Assembly (NCBI GenBank): GCA_016709025.1
Contig: JADJEQ010000040.1
Location: forward strand, 114,981-178,980
Length of the DNA stretch: 64,000 nt
From: Bacteroidales bacterium
GTDB taxonomy: Bacteria; Bacteroidota; Bacteroidia; Bacteroidales; Lentimicrobiaceae
Direction of reading: 5' to 3'
Shown here: positions 9,116 through 17,344 of the stretch, piece by piece
How the letters are laid out: each line of letters begins with the position of its first letter
How positions within the stretch are numbered: position 1 is the first letter of the stretch
Made by a program: the position numbers and the translations under genes
The notes under the pieces: generated by a model
Databases searched by the model: none
The model's input: the letters and a program-made list of their open reading frames with translations, nothing else
What the model was told of the DNA's origin: nothing

Positions 9116-9574
9116 TTATTTGATCAACCTTCTGTCAAAAACAAAATCATTGATTTCAATAATTCCGATCAGGTTAAAATCTGCATGATAAGGATTGATG
9201 AGGTAATTGAAATCACCCTGAACTACTGCCGATGGGACTTTCAGCACACAAGATTCCCGGGCTGCGATAAAACGGTCACCAATTTTCTGTGTTTTGTAAT
9301 TAAAGGGCGATTCCGCCCAATCATCAGGCAGAGTATTGTAATTCAAGGCTGTTAAGGAAACAGATCCTGGAATATCAATCGTAAGCATCAGGTAATCATC
9401 CGGCATCATGGCAAGGCTAAGATGAACAAACACTTCAGCCATGGCCAGGGCCCGGCTTTCAGCGGTATAAACCATCTCAATCCCCTGAGAGTTCCACCGG
9501 GCGCCAAAAGCAGCTGCACCTTTTCCTGAAAGCTCTGTCGGATATTTTTTACGGGATAGCCTGAAAACTTTCAT
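9116..9574 (-). CDS. RES-domain toxin of a type II toxin-antitoxin system
   Basis: 152 residues with the RES fold: MKVFRLSRKKYP (Arg), FGARWNSQGIEMVYTAES and the ALAMAEVFVHL helix (Glu), followed by the late Ser-containing strand. RES toxins of the MbcT/ParT group deplete NAD+ or ADP-ribosylate a housekeeping enzyme. The gene follows its antitoxin directly: the antitoxin TAA and this ATG share one base (TAATG), so translation is coupled. Length and motifs are complete, so it is probably active. Confidence 0.9.
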   Translation of the reverse strand: MKVFRLSRKKYPTELSGKGAAAFGARWNSQGIEMVYTAESRALAMAEVFVHLSLAMMPDDYLMLTIDIPGSVSLTALNYNTLPDDWAESPFNYKTQKIGDRFIAARESCVLKVPSAVVQGDFNYLINPYHADFNLIGIIEINDFVFDRRLIK

Positions 9575-10068
9575 TATGCGAAAATAGCCTGATCAATGCG
9601 GTGAAGTTCACCAATAACCATTTCCTTTCCATATGAATCCCTGATCAGGTCAACCGGTTTAAGATTGCCCAGTGCAAAACTTGGCGTAGAGAGCCATAGC
9701 ATAAACTTTTCGTTGTTATCAAAAACAGCTTTCCCCAGTTCTGTAACTTCAGCTATTTCAAAGATTTTTTCGGAGTGGCTTGGTTTGAATAAGTAATCCT
9801 TGGCGGCTTTATATCGCTGCAATGATTTTAATGAAATGCTCAGTAAATCAGCCCATTCCTCTTCATTAAAAGGCGATTCATCCTTGATCATTACAAATAA
9901 CCTGTAAGGAATGCCCGCCCTGATAGCCTGAACAAGGAGCATACGGTCAGACAGGAATTCACGGTAGGATAAATTCTTACGGATACCGGTAGTTTTCCGG
10001 ACAGAAGTCAGGTAATTGACGATTGCTTCGTTTAAAGAAGCTGTATTAACTGATACATCTTTATACAT
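9574..10068 (-). CDS. Xre/MbcA/ParS-type antitoxin (DUF2384)
   Basis: 164 residues from the ATG at 10068. A longer reading from a TTG at 10116 is rejected because the TTG is the -33 part of the promoter, and AGGA lies just before the 10068 ATG. The N-terminal part is a helix-turn-helix region (NEEEWADLLSISLKSLQRYK) and the C-terminal DUF2384 toxin-binding part runs through ITELGKAVFDNNEKFMLWL-like sequence and the block STPSFALGNLKPVDLI. It should bind the RES toxin and repress its own promoter. First gene of the two-gene operon. Confidence 0.88.
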   Translation of the reverse strand: MYKDVSVNTASLNEAIVNYLTSVRKTTGIRKNLSYREFLSDRMLLVQAIRAGIPYRLFVMIKDESPFNEEEWADLLSISLKSLQRYKAAKDYLFKPSHSEKIFEIAEVTELGKAVFDNNEKFMLWLSTPSFALGNLKPVDLIRDSYGKEMVIGELHRIDQAIFA

Positions 10069-10085
10069 ATTTCCTAATTTGTCCC

Positions 10086-10116
10086 CAAATATACGACATT
10101 TGTCCTGTATTTTCAA
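10086..10116 (-). promoter_or_regulatory. Promoter and likely operator of the RES/Xre operon
   Basis: Read on the minus strand: TTG at 10116-10114, a 20-base gap, then TATATTTG at 10093-10086, an exact TAnnTTTG -7 element. The direct repeat GGACAAAT flanks the -7 element (one copy on each side) and is a candidate site for autorepression by the antitoxin. Confidence 0.7.
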
Positions 10117-10513
10117 CTTTTACATGAAATTATTTTCTCATATTCGCAAAACTCCTGGTGGTGGGCACAGACCATTATACCAACAGGAAGAAATGTTGTA
10201 GTCATGTTTCCCGGCCCGAATGTTTCAATAAAACAGAAAATGCAGCAACAAAGGCTTAACAACCGAAGGCTTTCGGACTTTCGAAATGACTCATAAACGA
10301 TTATTGCAGAAACTGAATTTCCCTTGATTTTATCATGATTCTTCAGCACTTCAAAATTTAATTTATTGTTAATTAAATAGTTATGAGTACATTTGTAACC
10401 TATCCGAAAATAGAATGGTCAATTCTGATTCCGGTTTTTAGATTTCACGACTAAATATTCACTAACGGAACCCTGGAAACAACGACAACCGGGATAAGTT
10501 TAAAATTATAACC
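10117..10513. other. Intergenic region between divergent genes
   Basis: About 400 bases upstream of both the toxin-antitoxin operon and the FISUMP gene. It contains a small hairpin near 10263-10277 (CCGAA...TTCGG) but no ORF with family resemblance. No clear -7 element for the rightward gene was found. Confidence 0.5.
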
Positions 10514-11482
10514 ATGCATAAGATTTCAGGATTAAATACAATTTTCATATTGATCCTTTTTACAGCTGCACTCGTCACCGCATGTAAAAAGGAAGAATCA
10601 TCTAAAAAAGTGGCAGTTATCAGCTGGGAAAACCCCGCCAATATTTTTTTCGGGGAATTACTCAATGTATCACAGTTGAATGCAACTGCAGATGCTCCGG
10701 GTACTTTTGTTTATACTCCGGTTGAGGGAACCAGGCTCGATGCAGGGGAAGATCAGGCGCTTAAGGTTGTTTTTACCCCAACTGATCAATCCACCTATGA
10801 AATTTCAGAAAAAACTGTATACATTGATGTATTGCCCGATGGTAACAGCAATGCTGTTTTCAATTCCTCACTGACTTATGGAACTGTTACCGATGTTGAA
10901 GGAACAATTTACAAAACCATAACAATCGGAGCCCTTACCTGGATGGCAGAAAACCTCCGCACTACCAGCTACCGGAATGGAGATGAAATACCGGAAGTCA
11001 CAGGCAATACAGAATGGAAAAACTTAACCACCGATGCTTATTGTAATTATGAAAACTCCACCGACAGGGATAAAATTGCCACCCTGGGCAGATTATACAA
11101 TTGGTTTGCCGTATCCGACCCCCGTAAGCTGGCGCCCGAAGGCTGGCATGTGGCAACAGATGCAGATTGGTCTGCACTGGAATCTTTTCTCGGAAATTCA
11201 GCAGTCGCAGGTGGCAAATTAAAGGAAACCACAACTTTACATTGGGCAACTCCCAATGCCGGCATCTTAAATGTAAGTGGTTTTACGGCACTGCCTGGCG
11301 GCCGCCGTGAATACACCGACGGTTCGTTCATTAACCTGGGTTATGACGGATTTTGGTGGACCAGTTCAGCCTACAATCCCGATTACTCCTGGTACCGCTA
11401 CATTCATTTCGATGCGACTGAATGCTACAGGGCAAATTTCCACAAACAATACGGCTTTTCGGTTCGGTGTGTAAAGGATTGA
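10514..11482 (+). CDS. FISUMP-domain lipoprotein
   Basis: 322 residues. The N-terminus is a lipoprotein signal with lipobox LVTAC. After an Ig/cadherin-like stretch (~residues 35-115) the FISUMP domain begins at VTDVEGTIYKTITIGALTWM and keeps the family landmarks MAENLRTTSYRNG, GRLYNWFAVSD, APEGWHVATDADW, LPGGRREYTDGSF, FWWTSSAY and GFSVRCVKD. The domain is related to the formylglycine-enzyme/C-type-lectin fold and is often found in surface lipoproteins of Bacteroidota and Fibrobacter. Its ligand is unknown. Outer-membrane surface display is inferred. Monocistronic. Confidence 0.9.
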   Translation: MHKISGLNTIFILILFTAALVTACKKEESSKKVAVISWENPANIFFGELLNVSQLNATADAPGTFVYTPVEGTRLDAGEDQALKVVFTPTDQSTYEISEKTVYIDVLPDGNSNAVFNSSLTYGTVTDVEGTIYKTITIGALTWMAENLRTTSYRNGDEIPEVTGNTEWKNLTTDAYCNYENSTDRDKIATLGRLYNWFAVSDPRKLAPEGWHVATDADWSALESFLGNSAVAGGKLKETTTLHWATPNAGILNVSGFTALPGGRREYTDGSFINLGYDGFWWTSSAYNPDYSWYRYIHFDATECYRANFHKQYGFSVRCVKD

Positions 11483-11766
11483 TCCGACTCTTCACGGGGG
11501 ATTTTGCGATAAAACTATAAGTTCGCACTGAAAAGTCTATAAAGAAGATCAGATTCACTATGACCCACTTTTATAGGATCGTCACCGGGTCACCAATCCT
11601 GCGTGGGGCAAGGATGTTACACACAGCGTTGATTATCATAACACTAAAATAGGTCGATTTCAGTGTTCCAGCCTGCCTGACGATAGTCAGGGTTAGTGTA
11701 CTGGAGTCGAATAATTAGTTTTATTACAGACCAAGATTTTGATTTTTAAGCTTTGGCTTTGAGAGA
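11483..11766. other. Intergenic stretch with a small hairpin
   Basis: About 280 bases with no credible ORF. CCTGAC/GTCAGG around 11677-11693 can form a hairpin. GTGTAACATCC-type and GGGTCA/TGACCC-like words suggest decayed mobile DNA, but nothing identifiable remains. Confidence 0.35.
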
Positions 11767-11844
11767 GATTACCTGCAGTAATCCCTTAGGTGGTGGGATT
11801 CAGACTTACAAGGCATCAGGCGTTGCCTGATGTTTTTATTTTAA
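11767..11844 (+). repeat. Double-hairpin terminator cassette, copy 1
   Basis: GATTACCTGCAGTAATC (hairpin 1), then CAGACTTACAAGG, then CATCAGGC-GTT-GCCTGATG (hairpin 2) and TTTTTATTTTAA. The second hairpin plus T-run is a good intrinsic terminator. The same arrangement recurs 205 bases downstream. Confidence 0.75.
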
Positions 11845-11971
11845 CAAATCATTTAGCATTTGCAGCATTTTTAAAACATTTCCCTTTAGAATTGCTACTT
11901 ATTATTGCCAATTTTCATTTCCCATTTTTTACTTTAGACTTGTAGCTTTAGACTTGTAGCTCTATCCCCGG

Positions 11972-12048
11972 GATTACCTGCGGTGATCCCTGTGGAGGGG
12001 GGCTTCAGACTTACAAGGCATCAGGCGTTGCCTGATGTTTTTATTTTA
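11972..12048 (+). repeat. Double-hairpin terminator cassette, copy 2
   Basis: Same order as copy 1: GATTACCTGCGGTGATC, then CAGACTTACAAGG, then an identical CATCAGGC/GCCTGATG hairpin and TTTTTATTTTAA. Between the copies lies short-repeat sequence (CTTTAGACTTGTAG repeated). Confidence 0.75.
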
Positions 12049-12090
12049 AAGGCCTGCTGAGCTCAGACAAGTCTGGCTCAGGAGGCCTTT
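12048..12090. terminator. Long imperfect hairpin
   Basis: AAAGGCCTGCTGAG...CTCAGGAGGCCTTT forms a ~20-bp stem with a few mismatches around ACAAGT. It is flanked by AT-rich tracts on both sides and is therefore a possible bidirectional terminator. Confidence 0.6.
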
Positions 12091-12091
12091 A

Positions 12092-12120
12092 AAATAAAAA
12101 TGCCCCGCTATAGCGGGGCA
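12092..12120 (-). terminator. Terminator of tRNA-Ser
   Basis: On the minus strand the tRNA 3' end is followed by CAGACTTACAAGG and the hairpin TGCCCCGCTATAGCGGGGCA and then TTTTTATTTT. The CAGACTTACAAGG lead and T-run match the two cassettes on the plus strand, so this is a third, inverted member. Confidence 0.85.
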
Positions 12121-12134
12121 CCTTGTAAGTCTGG

Positions 12135-12219
12135 CGGAAAGAGAGGGATTCGAACCCCCGGACCCTTGCAGGTCAACGGTTTTCAAGACCGCCGCAATCG
12201 ACCACTCTGCCATCTTTCC
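12135..12219 (-). tRNA. tRNA-Ser (anticodon UGA)
   Basis: 85-nt class II tRNA. The acceptor GGAAAGA pairs with TCTTTCC, followed by discriminator G. The anticodon loop CTTGAAA gives anticodon TGA. A long variable arm (TTGACCTGCAAGGGTC) identifies it as serine, and the T arm has GGGGGTTCGAATCCCTC. CCA is not encoded. It is followed by its own terminator. Confidence 0.97.
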
Positions 12220-12298
12220 GGGGGCAAAATTAAACTATTTTTCGATTCGTCAAAAAAAAATTGCTGATGCTCCCTGACCGGGTTGAATTCGTGAAATC

Positions 12299-12329
12299 TT
12301 GAATCAGGTGAAAAAAAACTGTACCTTTG
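12299..12329 (+). promoter_or_regulatory. Promoter of the GWxTD gene
   Basis: TTG at 12299-12301, a 20-base gap and TACCTTTG at 12322-12329 fit the Bacteroidota -33/-7 consensus. The start codon is 87 bases after the -7 element. Confidence 0.7.
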
Positions 12330-12415
12330 TATGAATGCAACTTATCCTGAGAGAGACAAGGGCTTAATTACAACTCAAATCCATTGTTAACTGGTTTCAA
12401 AACACTTAAACAGTT

Positions 12416-13908
12416 ATGAAAAAAATCTTCTTTCTCTCCATCACGCTGATGATGGTCTCGGTTGCAGCAATGTCTGCTCCGCAGAGTCTGGGCGCTTATC
12501 TGTCTCATGCAACTTTCAATATCCCGGACGAAATGCCTTACCTCGAAACCTATCTCGAGGTGATGGGCAATACCATCGTCTATAAACAGAATTCCTCCGG
12601 AAAATTTCAGGGGAGTATTCAGGTAACCATGATTATAAGGCAGGATTCCGTTATCAAAGACTTCCGGAAATATGAGCTGTTTAGTCCTGAAGTAAATGAT
12701 ACATCCTCAGTCGGTATCAATTTCATCGACCAGCAACGTTTCCCATTGCCAAATGGGCAATATTCCCTCGACCTTTCGATTGCCGATATGAATGTGGATA
12801 AAAAACCTATGGTTATTTCATATCCGGTCAACCTGGATTTCCCTTCGGACAAGTTATCTATCTCAGGTGTTCAATTGGTTGAATCCTATGCTAAAACGAC
12901 CAATCCGAATGTTTTAACCAAGAGCGGCTACGATTTTGTGCCGTATGTCGATAACTTTTTCCCTTCCGACAAAGGTAAACTGACTTTTTACACAGAAATA
13001 TACAATCCGCTGCATAAGGAAGGCAGCGAAGATAAATACCTCGTATCTGCATTTATTGAATCATTTGAAACAAGGAAAATGCTGAACGAATACATACGGA
13101 TAAAAAAAGAGCCGTCGAAGCCTGTCACCGTGCTGCTCAGCGAATTTGACATTGCAAAATTACCTTCCGGCAATTACAACCTGGTTGTTAACCTGCGCGA
13201 TAAAGAGAACAAAATAATTACCCAGAGTATAACTTTTTTTCAACGATCAAATCCGGGAGTTGGAAACGCTGCGCTCGATCTTGCTTCGGTCAGTCTTGAA
13301 AATACTTTTGTTAATAATATGAATAGTTCAGATTCGTTGCGCGAATACATCCGGTCTTTGCAGCCGGTTTCTACTGAGCTGGAAATGATATTCATCAAAT
13401 CGCAGGTTGAAACTGCTTCTTTAGATATACTTAAACAATTTTTTCTGCGTTTCTGGCAAATACGCGATGAAATAAATCCACAGAAAGCATGGGAAGACTA
13501 CAAACTTGAAGTTAGAAAAGTGAATGCATCATATTCTACCCAGGTTAAGAAAGGGTACAACACAGACATGGGCCGGGTTTACCTTCAATACGGTGCTCCA
13601 AATACAATAACCGACGTGCCGTTTGATGTCAGTAGTTTGATAGATGAGCCAGCAGTGCCTTATCAGATATGGCATTACTACAGTATCAATAATAACCGCG
13701 AACGCAACAAAAATTTGTATTCATTGCTTCAGAACTTGGTGTCAGAGACTATACGCTCATTCATTCAGATGCTACAGGAGAAATGCAGAATTACAATTGG
13801 CAAGCTGAGTTGGAAAGGAAAAGACGTAAAGGGAACACTGAAATGGATGCCGACAAATTAAAACATGATCGAAGCAGGTCGGCAACCTATTACAATAACC
13901 CGTTTTAG
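12416..13908 (+). pseudogene. GWxTD-domain exported protein, broken by one frameshift
   Basis: Signal peptide (MKKIFFLSITLMMVSVAAMS) followed by a long beta-rich part and the GWxTD region: FLRFWQIRDEINPQKAWEDY, KKGYNTDMGRVYLQYGAPN and PYQIWHYYSI. The first frame ends at 13861 with a tail unlike the family. If one base is restored in the A-run at ~13707-13711, the frame continues as KFVFIASELG...YTLIHSDATGEMQNYNWQ and stops at 13908, which is the normal GWxTD ending. Family function is unknown; gliding/T9SS links have been suggested. Either a real null allele or a homopolymer sequencing error. About 497 residues if repaired. Confidence 0.85.
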
Positions 13909-14065
13909 AAATAAATAAAGTTGATTCCATAGATTTGCGGACTTTATAGTGTTATAAAATTCTTCAAACAGAATACCACTGCTGAATTGCAGGGGAAAAA
14001 TCGTAAGTTTGCATGATAATGGTCCGTATGCTCATCACTTCAACTGAAAAAAGCTAATCATCATC

Positions 14066-15088
14066 TTGGCAAAAACGGCAGTCGTCATACTCAATTGGAA
14101 CGGCAAGAATTTTCTGGAAAAATTTTTGCCATCAGTTCTCAAGCATAGCCATGGGCATGCGGATATTATCGTTGCCGACAATGCATCTGCAGATGGATCG
14201 GTTGATTTCCTTAAATCAACTTTCCCTGAAGTTACCATAATTCAGAATTCAGTAAACGGTGGCTTTGCCAAAGGGTATAACGATGCGCTTGCCAGGGTGG
14301 ATGCTGAATTTTACATTCTTCTTAATTCCGATATAGAAGTTACTGAAAACTGGATTCAACCAGTAATTAAACTGATGGAAAGCGACCCGTTGATCGCTGC
14401 CTGCCAACCCACTATACGTTCATATTTCCATCCTGAGAAATTTGAATATGCCGGTGCTGCCGGTGGTTTTATTGATCGCTATGGCTACCCGTTTTGTCGT
14501 GGCAGGATTTTCCAGAGCCTTGAAACAGATATCGGACAGTACACCAACCCCATAGAAGTGTTTTGGGCTACCGGTGCCTGTATGTTCGTGAGAGCAGATG
14601 TTTTCAGAAAATTCGGTGGTTTTGATGAGGATTTTTTTGCACATATGGAGGAGATTGATTTTTGCTGGCGGGTAAAGCATGAGGAATACAAGATCATGGT
14701 TTGCCCCGAGTCAAAAGTCTTCCATGTAGGTGGAGGTACTCTCCCAAAACAATCTTCGTTCAAGACCTATCTGAACATGCGCAACAACATCTCATTGTTG
14801 TATAAAAATCTGCCATCCGATCAGTTGTTTCCGGTTTTTGCTTCACGCCTTATACTTGATGGCGTGGCAGCCTTCAAATTTCTGATTGACGGTGGATTCG
14901 CCGATTTCTGGGCTGTTATAAGGGCTCACATGAGTTTTTACCGCAGGTTTCCGATTCACCGGAAAAAAAGGCATGCAATCAGGCACCGTAATGTTTCCTG
15001 TATTTATAGTGGGAATATTGTCGTCGATCATTTTCTTCGTGGGAAGAAAAATTTCACAGAGATTCCACAACAAAAGTTCAGTAAGTAA
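14066..15088 (+). CDS. Family 2 glycosyltransferase
   Basis: 340 residues with a GT-A fold: AVVILNWNGKNFLEKFLPSV at the N-terminus, ADNASADGSVDFL, NGGFAKGYNDAL, the DxD-like motif in LLNSDIEV and the acceptor-side motif GFDEDFFAHMEEIDFCWR. The hydrophobic C-terminus may associate with the membrane. This subclass resembles rhamnosyl-type transferases that use nucleotide sugars for surface glycans. An in-frame TGA at 14045 forces the start to be the TTG at 14066, which gives the normal family N-terminus. Its stop overlaps the next ATG (TAATG), so it is translationally coupled to gdx. Confidence 0.88.
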   Translation: MAKTAVVILNWNGKNFLEKFLPSVLKHSHGHADIIVADNASADGSVDFLKSTFPEVTIIQNSVNGGFAKGYNDALARVDAEFYILLNSDIEVTENWIQPVIKLMESDPLIAACQPTIRSYFHPEKFEYAGAAGGFIDRYGYPFCRGRIFQSLETDIGQYTNPIEVFWATGACMFVRADVFRKFGGFDEDFFAHMEEIDFCWRVKHEEYKIMVCPESKVFHVGGGTLPKQSSFKTYLNMRNNISLLYKNLPSDQLFPVFASRLILDGVAAFKFLIDGGFADFWAVIRAHMSFYRRFPIHRKKRHAIRHRNVSCIYSGNIVVDHFLRGKKNFTEIPQQKFSK

Positions 15089-15489
15089 TGGCCTGGATTA
15101 TTCTTATTATAGCAGGGCTGTTCGAGACAGTCTGGGCAGTTTCATTGAAGTATTCGGAGGGATTTACCCGACTTTGGCCTTCTGTGATAACCATTGCTGC
15201 AATGGCTATAAGCCTCTATCTGCTGGCACTCTCATTAAAGACTTTACCACTGGGAGCTGCCTATACTGTCTGGACCGGCATCGGAGCACTGGGGACTGTG
15301 ATCTATGGGATTGGAGTTTTTGGAGAATCCAGGGATCTGGTTAAAATTATTTTCGTTATGATGATCATTGGCGGGATCGTTGGACTCATAGTTGTTTCGG
15401 AAAAAGAATCAATAGCCGGTAAAACTGAGCAGAGCCAACCGGTAGGAACCGAGTCCGAAACCGGCAACAACCCCCCTGGCCGCCCCTGA
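15088..15489 (+). CDS. gdx: Guanidinium exporter of the SMR family (Gdx/SugE)
   Basis: 133 residues with four membrane helices. It follows the Gdx subtype: MAWIILIIAGLFETVWAVSL with the conserved membrane Glu13, LKYSEGFTRLWPSVIT, LKTLPLGAAYTVWTGIGALG. Gdx proteins are dual-topology dimers that exchange guanidinium for protons. The usual ~105-residue core is followed by a ~28-residue hydrophilic tail (from SEKESIAGKTEQ) that is encoded opposite the end of aroQ. No guanidine riboswitch is seen; the gene is coupled to the glycosyltransferase instead. Confidence 0.9.
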   Translation: MAWIILIIAGLFETVWAVSLKYSEGFTRLWPSVITIAAMAISLYLLALSLKTLPLGAAYTVWTGIGALGTVIYGIGVFGESRDLVKIIFVMMIIGGIVGLIVVSEKESIAGKTEQSQPVGTESETGNNPPGRP

Positions 15490-15828
15490 AATATAGGATT
15501 TGTGGCGAAATTCTTCCCGCGCGTAAATGTTACTCATATGCACCTCTATTACCGGAGCTTTTATCGCTGCAACTGCATCTCCGATCGCAACTGATGTGTG
15601 GGTGTAGGCTCCGGCATTCAAAATGATGCCATCATATGTGAAACCAGCTTCCTGAATCTTATTGATCAGTTCACCTTCAACATTGCTCTGGTAATACTCA
15701 ATTTCGACATGAGTGAATTCTTTTTGCAGTTCAGGAATAAAAGTATCAAATCCAACCTGGCCATAGGTTTCAGGCTCCCGTTTTCCGGTGAGGTTAAGGT
15801 TGGGTCCATTGATGATGCAGATTTTCAT
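15409..15828 (-). CDS. aroQ: 3-dehydroquinate dehydratase, type II
   Basis: 139 residues, the usual length. Motifs: IINGPNLNLTGKREPETYG with the catalytic Tyr, YQSNVEGELINKIQ, IILNAGAYTHTSVAIGDA and EVHMSNIYAREEFRHKS with the catalytic His and lid residues. It converts 3-dehydroquinate to 3-dehydroshikimate in the shikimate pathway, in the cytosol. It is convergent with gdx and overlaps its last 81 bases. Its upstream region is the start of a repeat tract. Confidence 0.96.
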   Translation of the reverse strand: MKICIINGPNLNLTGKREPETYGQVGFDTFIPELQKEFTHVEIEYYQSNVEGELINKIQEAGFTYDGIILNAGAYTHTSVAIGDAVAAIKAPVIEVHMSNIYAREEFRHKSYISGAARGVVAGFGLGSYRLALLSFTGY

Positions 15829-15837
15829 GATTTCAGA

Positions 15838-15903
15838 GTTACAGGATTACAGGGTTTCAGGGTTACAGGTTACAGGGTTTCAGGGTTTCAGGTTTCAGGT
15901 TGA
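15838..15903. repeat. GGTTTCA/GGTTACA microrepeats upstream of aroQ
   Basis: Runs of 7- to 8-base words (CAGGGTT, TCAGGTT, TACAGGG) start 10 bases upstream of the aroQ start codon, so they occupy its leader. Confidence 0.75.
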
Positions 15904-15949
15904 TGTTACAGGGCTAAAAGGAAATAGAATATTATTTTCGTAAGCATTT

Positions 15950-16228
15950 CTTTTCTTCACTTTCTTCACTCTTCACTCACCACTTCACTCACTCACCACC
16001 ACTCATCTCTCTCACTTCACTTTCCTTTCACTTTCCCTTCACCTCATCTTCACCACTTTCTTCACCCCCCACCACTACTCATCTCTCACTTCACTTTTCA
16101 CTTTTCACTCTTCACTCTTCACTTTTCACTTTTCACTCTTCACTCACTACTCACTACTCACTACTCACTACTCATCTCTCACTTCACTTTTCACTCTTCA
16201 CTTTTCACTCTTCATTCGTCATTCTCCT
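15950..16228. repeat. CTTCACT heptamer repeat tract
   Basis: About 280 bases dominated by the 7-base word CTTCACT and variants (TTTTCAC, ACTCACT, CATCTCT). The same word family recurs at 29.74-29.95 kb. No ORF with family resemblance is present. Confidence 0.85.
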
Positions 16229-16236
16229 CCCCTGCC

Positions 16237-16611
16237 CTACTTTCGTTTAAACACAGTTTTTGATTGTGCTTCAGGTAATGAAGGAAAAAGGCTGTAAATA
16301 GTCAATTCTTCCTTATTCTGAGAATAGCCCAGTTTGTGCGTAGTTCTTATGCCATTGGGGTATTCTTCCGGCTCAAACAACTGCAGCTCATCTTTCTTCT
16401 CAAGCCTGTACATCAATGTGTCAAAAGGCTCAGTTGAAACAGTTTTCAAATATGCCCTGTTACCGCTCTTAAACTCAATTTCAACTTTGCCGGCATTGGA
16501 AGTAGTCTCCACCCATGGACCAATAATGGAGAACTCATCAGGGAATTCATCCTTATTGCAACCAAAAGTCAAAATAAGAGTTAAAAACAAAAAAGCAACA
16601 AGTCCTTTCAT
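16237..16611 (-). CDS. Small lipoprotein of unknown function
   Basis: 124 residues. Lipoprotein signal MKGLVAFLFLTLILTFGC with Cys18, then a beta-rich domain (SIIGPWVETTSNAGKVEIEF, RAYLKTVSTEP, LTIYSLFPSLP). Short lipocalin-like or META-like lipoproteins of this shape are common in Bacteroidota, but no family was recognised. It lies alone between two repeat tracts. Confidence 0.75.
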   Translation of the reverse strand: MKGLVAFLFLTLILTFGCNKDEFPDEFSIIGPWVETTSNAGKVEIEFKSGNRAYLKTVSTEPFDTLMYRLEKKDELQLFEPEEYPNGIRTTHKLGYSQNKEELTIYSLFPSLPEAQSKTVFKRK

Positions 16612-16777
16612 TGTATTGTGATATTTTCTAAAGCGGAATCAAACGCTGATTATTGTGCATCAGACAGGTGCAAAGATAAAAATTCCCACCCGGATGTTCC
16701 TGATTTTTCAGCATTCATCCATCAATCCAGGTATATATCCCGAAATCTGTTTGTCATCTGGCGGGTTCATTGGGATC
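16612..16777. other. Upstream region of the small lipoprotein
   Basis: Ordinary unique sequence of ~165 bases before the next repeat tract; no gene or clear promoter recognised. Confidence 0.3.
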
Positions 16778-17065
16778 AACATCTAATTTCTAATTTCAAA
16801 TTTCCAATTTTCAACATTCCAATATCCCCATATGCTGATCAATTAATCTACTAATTGTCTAAATTCCATCATTCCATCATTCCACATTCCAATCTCTGGC
16901 TAATGCTAATCTGCTAAATCTCAAATCCAGCTAATCTGCTAATTTGCATCATTCCAATATTCAGCTAATTGGCTAATTGCTAATTCCATCATTCTCCTCA
17001 TTCCAAAACCCATCCAATCAGCTAATTGGCTAATTGGCTAATCTGCTAATTTCCATCATTCCGAC
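16778..17065. repeat. Mixed heptamer tract (ATTTCTA, ATTCCAT, GCTAATC)
   Basis: Consecutive runs of three 7-base word families: CTAATTT/CCAATTT, CATTCCA with spacing ATC, and GCTAATT/GCTAATC. The same three families reappear at 26.76-27.29 kb and, in part, at 41.05 kb. No ORF. Confidence 0.85.
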
Positions 17066-17151
17066 ATTTCTCCAATAACGAAACTTTATTCACACAATTT
17101 CTTACCCATCAGAAACATCAACAAACCGAAAAAATAATTTAGACAACAATC

Positions 17152-17183
17152 TTGATTTGACAACACATAATGCTTTAACTTTG
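17152..17183 (+). promoter_or_regulatory. Promoter in front of the TPP riboswitch
   Basis: TTG at 17152-17154, a 21-base gap and TAACTTTG at 17176-17183. The -7 element ends 12 bases before the riboswitch, consistent with the leader starting at the aptamer. Confidence 0.7.
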
Positions 17184-17194
17184 CAGCGATTTCC

Positions 17195-17276
17195 ATTTGG
17201 GGTGCCTTAATATTACGGGCTGAGATCATACTCATTGAACCTGCTCCGGGTAATGCCGGCGAAGGGATTGTAGAGA
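17195..17276 (+). promoter_or_regulatory. Thiamine pyrophosphate (TPP) riboswitch
   Basis: The THI-box conserved parts appear in order: GGGGTGCC, then GGGCTGAGATCATAC, then GAACCTG and CCGGGTAATGCCGGCGAAGG. These form the P2/P3 pyrimidine-sensing arm and the P4/P5 pyrophosphate-sensing arm. It lies 69 bases before a TonB-dependent receptor gene. Bacteroidota THI elements often control thiamine outer-membrane receptors; translation control is likely as no terminator is visible. Confidence 0.93.
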
Positions 17277-17344
17277 AAACTTGATTACGGAGGGTTAAAG
17301 ACCCAATTCAACCTTCCAGGGTTTAATCTAAAAGAATCAAAAGG

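Noticed and set aside
10514..11482. FISUMP protein as the variable protein of a diversity-generating retroelement
   Set aside because: Its fold is related to C-type lectins, but no reverse transcriptase or template repeat was found in the window.
15000..15088. Guanidine riboswitch before gdx
   Set aside because: The upstream region is coding (glycosyltransferase) and shows no aptamer-like conserved blocks.
16334..16621. Plus-strand ORF opposite the small lipoprotein
   Set aside because: Antisense shadow; the minus-strand frame has a lipobox and protein-like composition.
15950..17065. CRISPR array
   Set aside because: Repeat units are 7 bases and contiguous, without ~30-bp repeats and unique spacers, and no cas gene is present.
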